This document shows positions 33,401 through 45,400 of a stretch of 64,000 bases of DNA, one piece after another. The notes beneath the pieces were generated by a model. The model was not told the DNA's origin. It did not search any database and saw only the letters and a list, made by a program, of their open reading frames with translations. How positions within the stretch are numbered: position 1 is the first letter of the stretch; each line of letters opens with the position of its first letter. Source of the stretch: Chrysopilus asiliformis (Eukaryota; Arthropoda; Insecta; Diptera; Rhagionidae). The position numbers and the translations under genes were made by a program. The stretch covers positions 80,881,331 through 80,945,330 of the forward strand of contig OZ035960.1 of the NCBI GenBank assembly GCA_964034945.1, given 5' to 3'.

Positions 33401-36400
33401 ATGATAAAAATAATTAATTTTTGCATGTCCGTCCGTCCGTCTGTCTGTCCGTCTGTCTGTCTGTCTGTGGCGCGGATTGCGGGCGCACGGATAGAGCTAG
33501 AGACTTGAAATTTCACGCAGATTCGTTTTTCGTAAAATGCAAAGCTAATGCTACATTTACACGAATGACAAATTTGTCATTTTTTTCTTGTCATTATGTT
33601 AATTCCCGTGTAAATGGCATAATTTTTGTAATTTTTTCTTGCAGAAAATGTCAATCTCTCATAAAAGAATGAACTTGTCCATTCTTTTATGCCAGATTGT
33701 CATTCGTGCAAACGCAATATTAGTTATGACAAAAGTTTAATACTAAAGTTGTCATAACTAATATTGCGTTTGCACGAATGACAATCTGGCATAAAAGAAT
33801 GGACAAGTTCATTCTTTTATGAGAGATTGACATTTTCTGACAGAAAAAATTACAAAAATTATGCCATTTACACGGGAATTAACATAATGACAAGAAAAAA
33901 ATGACAAATTTGTCATTCGTGTAAATGTAGCATAAGTTCGTTAATGGGGTTACCCCCCATACGAACGAAAACGTTTTTTGCGAATATCTGAAAAACGGTG
34001 CATCTTATCAAAAAAATCCAAGAACAAAAGTTATTTAGGATATGATTCTACATAAAACTCCCATACATCAAAATCCGATTGGAATAAATTTTAAAAAATC
34101 TTATTGGAAAGTTTGACTTCAAAGTGGAATTTTGGTATAACTGTTCGATACGAATATCACCATACGGGTTTTCAATAATTGCCAGATTGGCAATTATAGC
34201 TTTTGTTATGTTTTTAATATAAAATCCTAAAGGAGAAATTCCACCATAATTTTAAATATTTTTGTTGGCAAATTATATATTTGATGTTTGCCTATTGCAT
34301 TTTATTGCTCAGATCGGATTGATCTATCAGAATTTTAATTTGCAATTTTCATCGATCGTTGAATTATCTCAACATAGTTTACGAGAGCAACGAATTTCTA
34401 TTACTTGGATCGGGAAATATACATCATCCTAAAAAATTATATATTTTTGATTTTAAAGTTTTGTTTTGCATTGTTCTATAGATATTACAGTTAATTTTAA
34501 AATTTTGTGCAAAAGAAGTGTACCGTTTGTAGGGTAACCCCCACAGTACCGCGATATAGTCATTGTGTTGGCGAATTTAATACTGGTTGTTAAAAAAACC
34601 ATCATTCCTCTTAATATTTTTTTTTTGACGCACAACCAAAATAGGACTTCGATTTTTTTTTGTTGGAGATTTTCGGGGAAAATTGAACCAAAAAAAATCC
34701 GTGGTGGAAACTCAAACTATTAACTACGTTTTTTTCCTAAAGTATTTATATGTATGATTATTTATTTAAATTACATCTATGCCAAATTTCAGGCCAATCG
34801 GTTCAGTAGTTTCCCCGCGAAAGAGTAACATAGCGCAAAAACTAAGTTTCGAAATCACTTTACTTACTCCCCTTACTCCATCCACCCCTCGCGCTACTTT
34901 TCCGTATGCCTATGTTGGAACCAGAACTACCACAGACACTCATGCCAAATTTCAAGTCAATCGGATCAGCCGTTTTTGCGTGAAAGAGGAACACACAGAC
35001 AGACAGACACCAACTCATTTTTATATATTAGTATGATGATTTAAAAATAGGGGCTTCGCACCGAACTGCTGGGCGGTTCATCTTTGGTATATATAGTACC
35101 CCTGTGTAAATTTTCAGCTAATTCGGTCTAGTGGTTTACGCGTTATTTAGTTGAATAATTTAAAAACAGGTTTGTGGTGGGGATAAATAGTTGTGGGGGA
35201 AAAACTGCCTATAACCTGTTCTAATGTTATTTCTTTTATTTGAAACTAATTGAAATTGCATTCTACACATATAAGTTATAAATTTTATATGAAATTTATA
35301 AATATGTCAAATTTTATATGTTATCAAAAGTGCAAAAAAATGCTGAAACACCACACTTAGATCTAAAACCCTAACACCAAAGTTAGTTGTTTGACGAAAA
35401 TAATCTTGGTCGTATAATTATTAAAAGAAAATTTCTACGAACAAACTTAGTGTGACCCACCCCCACTACTTTTTTATGTAGAAAGATTTCCTCAAAAACT
35501 CCAACCCCTTACGTCGCCAAGGGGTGGGGGGTTGAAGGGTTGTAAGGGATTGGAAAGAAATGTGAACAAAAAATTGTTCATTTTTTCCCCCAAGTACCCC
35601 ATCGTTTGGAAATGTTGGCCATGCTTCCCGTGTCAACATCGTCTGCTGAACTTAGAAATGCCATGTGACATGATGGTCTAACTGGGCTAACTCTTCTTAG
35701 CATTTCTAATTTTAGGGTGTATTTGACCTTCGCAGTTAACATTTTTCGCCTGCTGTGAAAATCATGTAGCTTTGCTCACCATCTATATTAGAGTTAGTGA
35801 AAACATTCATAGGTCATTTTCAAAAACTTTTGCGCCAAGAGTAGATTTTTCAATAATTTCCCCCACGGCGCATTACTTTCTCTTGAGATTTGTTAGTATG
35901 CCATTTTTAAGTTAATTTTCAGTGCTTATATTAAAAAAAAAACTATTACCGTAATTTTTTTGGTAATGCGGCCTACGTTTTGATGTGGAAAACTCAATGT
36001 GGCAATTGAGTTTGACAGCTCTGTTCTACACTTACAGAAAAAAAAATAATGCGACAAATCCCACTTAAAAATGCATCGATTATATATATGACTGACCGAA
36101 TGTTCGTTATTCGGTTTTAAAATTGGCCGAATATTCAGTATTCGCTTTTTGGCCGAATACCCTATTTTTTGCACCTCTAATTTTAATTCTTAGCTCAAAC
36201 ACAACATAACAATATAATTTGAAGTGGCACAACAAATTGTATTTACCTTTTTCAAAAGTTTTTGTGCAAAAACAACGAAGTATATACAATGGAAGTATGA
36301 TCTCCCATAATACGCTAAAAAATCAAATAGCGCGAAACCATAGAAAAATATACTTAAATAGAACTGTCGCTTCAGGGGTTTTCCATATACCAGTGTAAGA

Positions 36401-39400
36401 GGAAGCGGGATGAACTTAGGAATTTTATATACTTTCTCTCTTTACCACATTCATCAGATAGGAAACATAAAAAAAAGTGCTAAAAGCAAGCAATCAGGGT
36501 TAGTCAGCTATATTCTAAACGTTAAAAATTTCTCTAAAGTATGGAGCAAAACAAAAATTTTTAGTATGGTTTTAACTGTTTAAGTGTTTTTTTAGTCATG
36601 TTTATGGTGAAAGGAATTTTACTAAAGATTCTTAATGCGGAAAAAATTGAATTACAATGGAAAAATTGCACTTAAACTGTTTTGTTGTACTAAAATGCAA
36701 ATTCATGCGTGTACTAAAACTTTGCACATCCCTGAAATTTCTATTTGACATTTTCTCTTACACCCGACCCCCTTTGTCTTTTGTTCCAGAACATATAAGG
36801 CAAGTTGAGGTGAGATGCAAGCGGATTTTTTGTTTTGAACTATTTGTTTATGTTTCAGTATCTTATCCTTCGAATAAGAATAACAGGAAGACAGAATCTG
36901 CACATCTACAGTGTCCGTGAGTGAAGCATTTTTTCTGAATAGCCCCAAAGAGATTTCTGATTATCCCCAAAGAGATTTTACCGTCCGAAAAGTCACATTT
37001 AGTCACATTTTTTCACATTTCCACAGCATGTCACGTTATTTTATGTTTTTATCATTAATAAGCGGTGAGTTTTGCATCGAAATTAATTTAGTTTGCGCGA
37101 ATTAAGTCAGTAAATTAAACAAAATTCTTTTTTTTTTTTTTTTTTTTTGAATTTGATTTAGGTTGGTCGAGCAAAGCTATATGACCATGTGTCAAAGATA
37201 ATCATCTCTCACTACACATGAATGGTGCAGCGAGTAGGTTTTTTACGATACCACATGTGCGCCATGAAAATGGCGACATGTCTGAACTGGCTTGTACAGT
37301 CGGAATCACGACCGACACCCGAGCCCCCCTGGAACACACAACTCTGCACTCTAAAGACACTCCAAGATGGCGATTCCTCCGACCGGAACCAATCTCGACC
37401 ACCTCCAACGGCAACTCGAGAGAGACTCTAAACAAAATTCGATGAAAACCGAAAAGTGAAAACTGGCTTCAATTATAAACACGAGAACTGTCAAATAGAT
37501 GGTATTGCCATATAACTTTTATTTGTACTAAAACTAAAAATAGCGCCAAATTTAAAATTTATGGATGTTTTTGTATACCCTATTCTAAAATACAACCTAA
37601 CATTTGTTATACAGTAATCCCCCGCTTTGCGGACGGGATGCGTTCTACGGAAACTGTCCGTATATCGAAAATCCGTAAAACGAAACCTATTTTAGTATGA
37701 GATTGTACTGGGAATAAATAGATGTGTTCCAATCAATAGAAATGTCCGTAGAAAGAAACCTATTTTAGTATAAGATCGTATTAAAAATAGATAGATGCGT
37801 ACCAAAAAAATCCGTAATACGAAACAGATTAGTATAATATATTAAAATAATTATTTAACCACTAGAATAATGAGAAAACTATATAATTATAGAAAAAAAA
37901 TATTTATACTACTTGAAATGGAGCATAAATCAATTGAATATGTTAAAACCAACAAAATATTAGCTGTTTCTACGTAGGTTTCTGCTAGTTTCGTCAGAAT
38001 TCAAATTTCATTGTGGGACAGAAAGCAGATTCTGCTTCTGCTGCTGCTTCTGCTTCTGCTGCTGCCTCTGCCCAATTGGAGTTCTCGCTTAAGAATAGCA
38101 AATAGATTTTTTTAAAATACACCGCACTGCAGTTTTTTATTGCCTTTTTTTAATTCTCTTTTGTGTATACACAAAATGTGTCAGAAATTTCGGGGAAATT
38201 AAGTATGTACATTTACAATAAATACAACATTTTTTCTTTTTCTTTTTCTTGATTTTTTTCTGTGATTCAAAAAAAAATTTTTTTTGTCCGTAATAGCGAA
38301 TTTTTTTATCCGTATAGCGAATTTGTTCCTATATTAGTCATGTCCGTAACTTCGAATTTCCGTAAAACGAGCGTCCGTATAGCGGGGGATTACTGTACTC
38401 CTTTTATACCTTCAAAATGGCGTACCTAAAAAAAATAACTGAAACTAAACTCCTATTACCCTTCTGCAAACTAATTTCATTGTTAGGATAATATTAAATG
38501 AAGTATGACTTGAGCAGAAAACATTTTATTTTCGCTCTTATTCAACTTAACAAAACACAAATCATGGACAAAAAATAACCAAACGTTAATATTTCTTTTC
38601 CACTCTTGCAAAGAGCATTATAGAGAAGTTGAAAATTCTCTATAATGCTCTTTATTTTAACTGAAAACCAGCGTTTTTTAAACTATTTGTACAGGGGTTT
38701 GGATGGAAACAATAGTTACAAACAAAAGTGTATTGAAGAGTTTTACTAAATTTCGTTATGTTAACACTATTCATAAATAAAAAGTCTGAAAACATTTACT
38801 TCATTCACGGATTGCAAAAATATTTTTTTCCTTGTACTAAACATTAACATATGTATATCTGGCAATATTGGTTCTCAACATTTATAAACATGACATATAT
38901 TTTCTCATTCCCTCTCAAATGCGAAGCGAGAGGCCTTTGCTCGCGCTGCAAAGAAGAGATAGCGCGACTTTCCCCTCATTTTAGGGGAAATATTTCAAAA
39001 ATTTAGTTCTGAGCAAAAGTTCTATTTAAGTATATTTTTCTATGGCGAAACACAGCTAGATTCTCTTTCCCACATTTTGACCCCCTCTTTCTAATGGGAT
39101 ACCCTGATACCATTACCAACCTTGTACGAGTAAATAGGGATGTGTTAGCAAACTTAATTGAAAAAATAGGGTTGACAACTAACCAAATCATGTGTTGATG
39201 TTAGAGGTTATGTTGAATAGTTGCTGAAAAATTCTTCATTCAAAATGCCAAATGGAGTGTATAAAACAAACGTGTTTATATCAAAGGACATGTTTGATTG
39301 ATTCTAAATGAAAAATTAAAATTGCACTTCAAACTTATTATTATACTTTTCACATCGCGACACATTCAAATACATTCGCGCCAAAATACTATCTGATGGT

Positions 39401-42400
39401 TTTATATGAAACACGAGTTGGTAACCTTTCATTTTCGTGCGATAAACAAGGCGATCGGTAAGAGAAAGAAAGATCAAGGTATGTGTTTGGCATAAATGAC
39501 AGCTGGCTGCTGCATAAAGCCTAAACCCCAATTACGCGTGCGTGCGTGCGGCAAAGTGACATTTATTGGGTCAATGCGGTGCGGTGACAGTTGCCACCGT
39601 TGCCGCGTTGTAGTTAACCCACAATACCGCGTTGCGGTAGATTGACGTTTAGTTTTGTTTGTTAGTAATTATTATCTGTAAAAAGTGAAAATGGACTTTA
39701 GAAAGGTTGCATTTATTTCATTATTAGCGGGAGTGGAAAGACGCTGGTGGGTGCGCAAACTTAACGTAAAAAGAGATGAATATGGATTTTTTGTGAAAAA
39801 CTTTTGTGCCATGAAAGAAAATGATCCCGAGCACTTTTTTAAAATGACGAGAATGAAATCTGAAACATTCGATTTATTAATGGCATTTATTAATGAACAT
39901 TAATTATTAATGAAGATTGAACATTGAAAATAAAAATTTATTTAAACCAAAACTGTTTTTTATATATTTTGTGATTGTCTTCGTTGCTTTATTTTTTGAT
40001 TTACTAATGATAAAATTTGCAGTTGCAGCTCCTCTTGATCATTAGGTGGAAGATCCTTCATTTTTTTAGCAACTGCTGCCATAAACAATTCGTTTTCGTT
40101 TTGTTCTGGCACAGCAACAAGTTCCTTTTCAGCGATTTTTGACAAAGTTCCCAAAAAGTCCTCAAAACTTTCAGAATTGTTCTTCTTCCTTTTCCGAGTA
40201 TTTTCCGGGTTTGGAAACGAATGCGTATCGTTTGATGTTGAAAGAGGCATGTTTCAACTATAACATGTCATAAAAAAAATATTTGTAATAATAATGAATT
40301 TTAAAAATATTCACGGAATACTTACTGGATTCTCCCATTTCTTCTGAAATTTTCGCCCAAGTGAGTTCTCTTTTTATTGTGTTCCGATATAATTTCGATT
40401 TAGTATTGAATAGGTGTTCGTTTTGTTTCACTTTTTCTATTAAAATCTCTATAAATTGTTTTTCATTTTCCATTTTTACTTTTCTTTAATTCCATATAAC
40501 CTAACAAACTTTAACAACAAATAATTCAGTGATGACAGACGTGAATGTTTAAACACAGCGAATTCACATTAAAGTACCGAAATTATTAGTATCTGGCATC
40601 TCGCAGTTGTCACCGCGTCTGAAAGTAGAGACTAGGGCTACTCTACGCGGCAGAGACGCGGCAACGCGTCTGAGCAACGCGTAATTATACATTTACTCAC
40701 AGGGCCGTACCGACTGGGGGGGGATGGGGGGGGACACTCCCCCCCCAATAATTCTTCAGTTGGGAATTTGACCTTTAGGAGTTGGGATTCTTAAAGATCT
40801 TAAAGATGTGAGATGTGAGATTTCCCAAGTTGGGAAATCTCTTTAGTTGATTTTCCAAAATCCCAACTTGTCTTTTTCTACCTCAAATTTTCTATAAGTG
40901 AACATACTCGTGTTTTATGGTTTGTTTGTTTTTTCACATGCCATTCTGCTTTGGCAACAGCGTCACAGCGAGTTGGGAGAGAATGAATAAAAGGCTTTGA
41001 AAGAGTAGACACTCGACCGTGGGAGGAGTATAATGTTCTCATCAGTTTATGGCACAGAACTATATAACATAGAACAACTGTCACCATACAAAGCTCTGCT
41101 GAAAAATTGTCCCAAAAGTATTTCCCTCTTTATAATACTTAAACGCATCCACTGAACTGTATAATGTCGCGAAATTCAAATTTCGTCTGCCGCGAAATTC
41201 AAATTTCACAAGTTTGAGACTAACTTTAGGCACCAACACCATTCCTAAAGTCTATTTTCCATTGACAGCTCACGGTTTAAACGAGAGGACTATATTTATT
41301 TTCATACGGTTATCTCGCTCTTACTTAACTCGTTTTGATCCATTGAACTGTATTGAAATGGGACCATTTGAGACAGCAAATCGAGCGATCTAGTATATTC
41401 GTGCTGAAACGGTGAGTTTTGAAAATACAGTGGAGTCCGCTTAAAAGAACACTGAAAATGTCAGCAAAATTGGTTCTCTTAAGCGGGTTGTTCTTTTAAG
41501 CGGTGTTTTTAATTCCGAGGCACCTAAAGATTAATAAAAAACCAAACAATGTATTGTACGAACAATCTAAAAATACATATATCTTTAATTCTCCTTTTTT
41601 CACTTCTTTAGAAGAAAGGTTTTTATTTTGCAAAGCAATAGATCCCAACTCATTTTCTGCCTTTAATATTTTTGATAATGTAGAAATACCGCACTCATAT
41701 TCTTTTGCAATCTGTTGGCACCACTTTTCAATTTATCCAAAATCTCGATTTTCTGTTTAACAGAAAAAAATTGTTTACGAGATTTCAATGCAACATTTTT
41801 GAAACATGTCGTTTTTTAGTAGAATCACATGTTTTGTCGCTATTTTCGTTTAAACGAATTTTTTTGTATGAGTTATAAAAAACTGCGCACAAAATGCTGT
41901 TCTCTTAAGCGGATTGTTCTCTTAAACGGTGTTCTCTTAAACAAATTAAAATGAATGGCAATAATCTAGAAAAGTAAATGCCACAAGAAATTGTGATTCT
42001 AAGCGGGATGTTCTTTTAAGCCATAGTGCTCTTCAGCGGACTCCACTGTATATGTGTAATTGTTGTACCATCGGTGTTCGGATTTTTTAAACAAATGAAT
42101 AGGTAAGAACTGTTTCAAGTAATATGTATTTAATTTCTTATAAGTTTATGTCAACAGTGGATTCGGATAAAATATGGAAAATAAATTTTTATTAGGTACA
42201 TCCTAGTTAGGAAAAATTAGATGTTCGAGTTGGGAAAATTGAAATGTCTCCCCCCCCAATCCAGAGCCTTCGATACGGCCCTGTTTACTCATATAAATGC
42301 GTAGTTTTTACCTTCACCGCGTGGAAATGTCACTTTGCCGCACGCACGAACGCGTAATTGGGGTTTAGGCTTAAATGGCAGCAGGGGACTCTCAACTTTA

Positions 42401-45400
42401 ACTTTGAAGTGAAAAAGTGTAACATTTGCGTTTTGCACTGATTTTTTTCGAATTTTTGAAGAACCAAATGTGCATACTAGATTTAGCAAGTAAAGACTAA
42501 CTATCTGTGTAATTTTCATGTAATTTGAACATGACTGCAAGTGAATTGACATGAAATTTGTATAACGCAAAATATTTACGACTACAATTAGGTTGGGGGC
42601 TACTGAATCCCGAAGTCAAATCTGCTACCGTGCCATTTTTCGGCTCGGATGCTATGTCCATTGTATATAAGTCAGTAACAAATAACCAAAAACAAACCAC
42701 ATTATATTAAAGTATATATACATATAAAACGCTTTAATCAAGTCATAGGTATTTTGAATACCTATTACCGGAATCTGGTTTTTAACTTAACTTTTTGTAA
42801 TAAATAATTCAAAATTTATATTCCGGTAAAAGGTCAATGCAAAATATAAATTCTTATTATTAAATAAAATATAAAATTTATAGAAATTTCACTTTAGGAA
42901 CATAATGAAACACTAAAGACAAAAATACGACTTATTAACTCACACCTTAAGAAAAGTCGCACGTTTGCTATGAATCGTGACTTGCATTCAAAAAAGCCTT
43001 TTTGAATAAAACGTAAATCAAGTGATATTGATTTTCGATGATTAAATTAACAAAATAAGGTAACGGATTTCGTTAAGAACATTTTTACGATATTTTTGAT
43101 TATTTTTTAGAAGCTTTTTTAACGATTTTTTAAGATTTTTCTGGTAATACGTCATAGTTCGGTAATAGGACGATTACCCTTATATATACAGACATACGCC
43201 TATTCCGTCTATAAATTGATAAATAATCGATTTAGTATTTATCATCTGCATCGATTAAGCTTTAGCTCTTCTCTCAAAATTGTCGAGAGTACTTATAACT
43301 TTCAAGTGCTTCTTATCATTAAATTCGCTTACTGGTCTTTGTCAATTACAGCACTTTGTGACTAAGACTTTGAGTAATTGAATTTTAATGATATTGTCCT
43401 AAATTTTATAACGAAAAAATAAAATTGATACCAAAAAAAAGATATAATATTAAAATATGTACTGATACTACTGCATCCACAGAAAAAGTTTTTTATTTGA
43501 TGAAATTCAAAGATTTTGAGAAATATTTATTATTCAAAAGAAAAACTTTTGAAGAGCTGTCCAATTCTGTAATAATTGCTTCGGAAGAGTGTATTTTCTA
43601 TGTGATAAGAAAAGGCGATTTTTTACAAAACAATCTTAATACTTTCAAGGCATACAATACATACTTTTTGTACAGCGATTTAACCTATTTACTTCGAAGA
43701 GCTTAGATTTAATATACACTAAATACAATTTCCCATGCAGTCATGCAGCAGAACTAACAGAAAAGGTTTTGACCAATTGTATTGTAGGTAAAATATTGGC
43801 AAAACCTGTATCGTAAAAAAATACTCATTAAAAATTATCAGATTTTTTTTAGAAAAATAACAAAGAAAAACTTCTAAGAGATTAAAAACGAGATAAATGC
43901 ATCGCATGTGAAGATTTTATCCAAAATACTAAAGCACGTTTATATTTATATGACCATTCTGTAAACTTTTTCTACCAACATATTGCAAAAACATTGCACT
44001 AAAATTCAGTGGGCCTGTTTCTAAGCATATCTGTTCAAGAAAAATCTGTTACCTTTCCTCTGTGCAGCACCGTAGCTACACTCTAGGTCGGAGGTTCCCA
44101 AATTGGGGTGCCTGTACCCCTGGTGGTTCAGGGACAAGTTTTTAAGGATGCGAGAAGGATTTTTTGATTTGTGAGATACGTCTAAACTATATTTGAATTT
44201 GATTTCCTTACCCAATCCTAAAATTGGATTTAGTACAGTGGCGGAAATTTGATTTTAATTTTTTATACCCGTATGGTGAAACCAAAGGGTATATTAACTT
44301 TGCCTTACCGTTTGTAACGCCAAGATCCCGTTATCACACACAAAAATGAATTACACCAGTGAGTTTAGAATGACTAAAAAATTGATTTTTGCATGTCCGT
44401 CCGTCTGTCTGTCCATCTGTCTGTGGCGCGGATTGCGGGCGCACGGATTGAGCTAGAAACTTGAAACTTTGCGCAGATCTGTTTTTCGTAAAATTCGAAC
44501 GAAAACGTTTTATCTCAAAAACGCGAATATCTCAAAAACGGTACATCTTATCAAAAAAGTGCAAGAACAAAAGTTATTTAGGATATGATTCTACATAAAA
44601 CTTCCATACATCAAAATCCGATTGGAATAAATTTTAAAAAATCTTATAGGAAAGTTTGACTTCAAATTGGAATTTTGGTACAACTGTTCGAATTTTGATA
44701 CGAATATCACCATATATCACCATAATGATTGCCAGATTGGCAATTATAGCTTTTGTTATGTTTCCGATTATTTTAGAATGAAAACAAATACTTCTTTTTG
44801 TTATGATACATTTTTTTTACTATTTCATAACTTATTTCATAAAAAAATGTTAATAGCAGTTCACAGTTATAAATAAAATTAAAAAAACATGTTTTTCCAA
44901 AGGAAATTTGATTAGCACTTTTTGACATTCTTATGTTAAATCATTTAGAAAAATCTTTTTTTGATGGGGTTTTCTCCTATTTTTAGGTTTTAGTATTTAG
45001 TGTTTTCGCTGTTTTGCCTTATTAGTTGAAAAATCCGGTAGTTCATTGACAGGACCAATTTTCTTAAAATTTGGATGTCCATAGTGTTCCAGGCAGAGCT
45101 GGGCGTACTTAAGTACTTTTTGTACTGCAGTACAAAAGCAGTACCAGTACATTGGTACTGATACTGGCAAAAATCAGTACCAGTATTTTAGATAGAGAGA
45201 AAAACAGTACCAGTACAAGTACTACTGGTACTGTTTTTCTCTCTATCTAAAATACTGGTACTGGAAAAAACAAGTATCAGTACTGAGTACTGGTACTGGA
45301 AAAGCCAGTACGCACTTCAGAATTTTAAAAATACTGCATTACTTTAAAAATACTGCAAGTTTTTCAATACATGAGAGGCGATTTTTTTCATTTTCTGAAT

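Larger units (their letters stand above)
40700..42283. mobile_element. hAT element nested in the Harbinger element
   Basis: CAGGGCCGTACCGACTGG... and ...CGATACGGCCCTG are flanked by the 8-bp duplication TTTACTCA (40692-40699, 42284-42291). Subterminal runs of G/C and several AGTTGGGAAAT repeats. No transposase recognised; a pogo element sits inside. Confidence 0.92.
39518..42371. mobile_element. PIF/Harbinger element containing a hAT insertion
   Basis: Ends AGCCTAAACCCCAATTACGC and its complement, flanked by TAA (39515-39517, 42372-42374). The element proper is about 1.26 kb once the hAT is removed. It keeps the start of a Harbinger transposase (+) and a split MADF/BESS accessory gene (-), the two-gene arrangement of PIF/Harbinger elements. 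Deleted in the middle of both genes, so non-autonomous. Confidence 0.9.

Noticed and set aside
43500..43706. 68-codon frame with reasonable composition
   Set aside because: No domain, no start or splice support, inside a repeat-filled intron; left as a note only.
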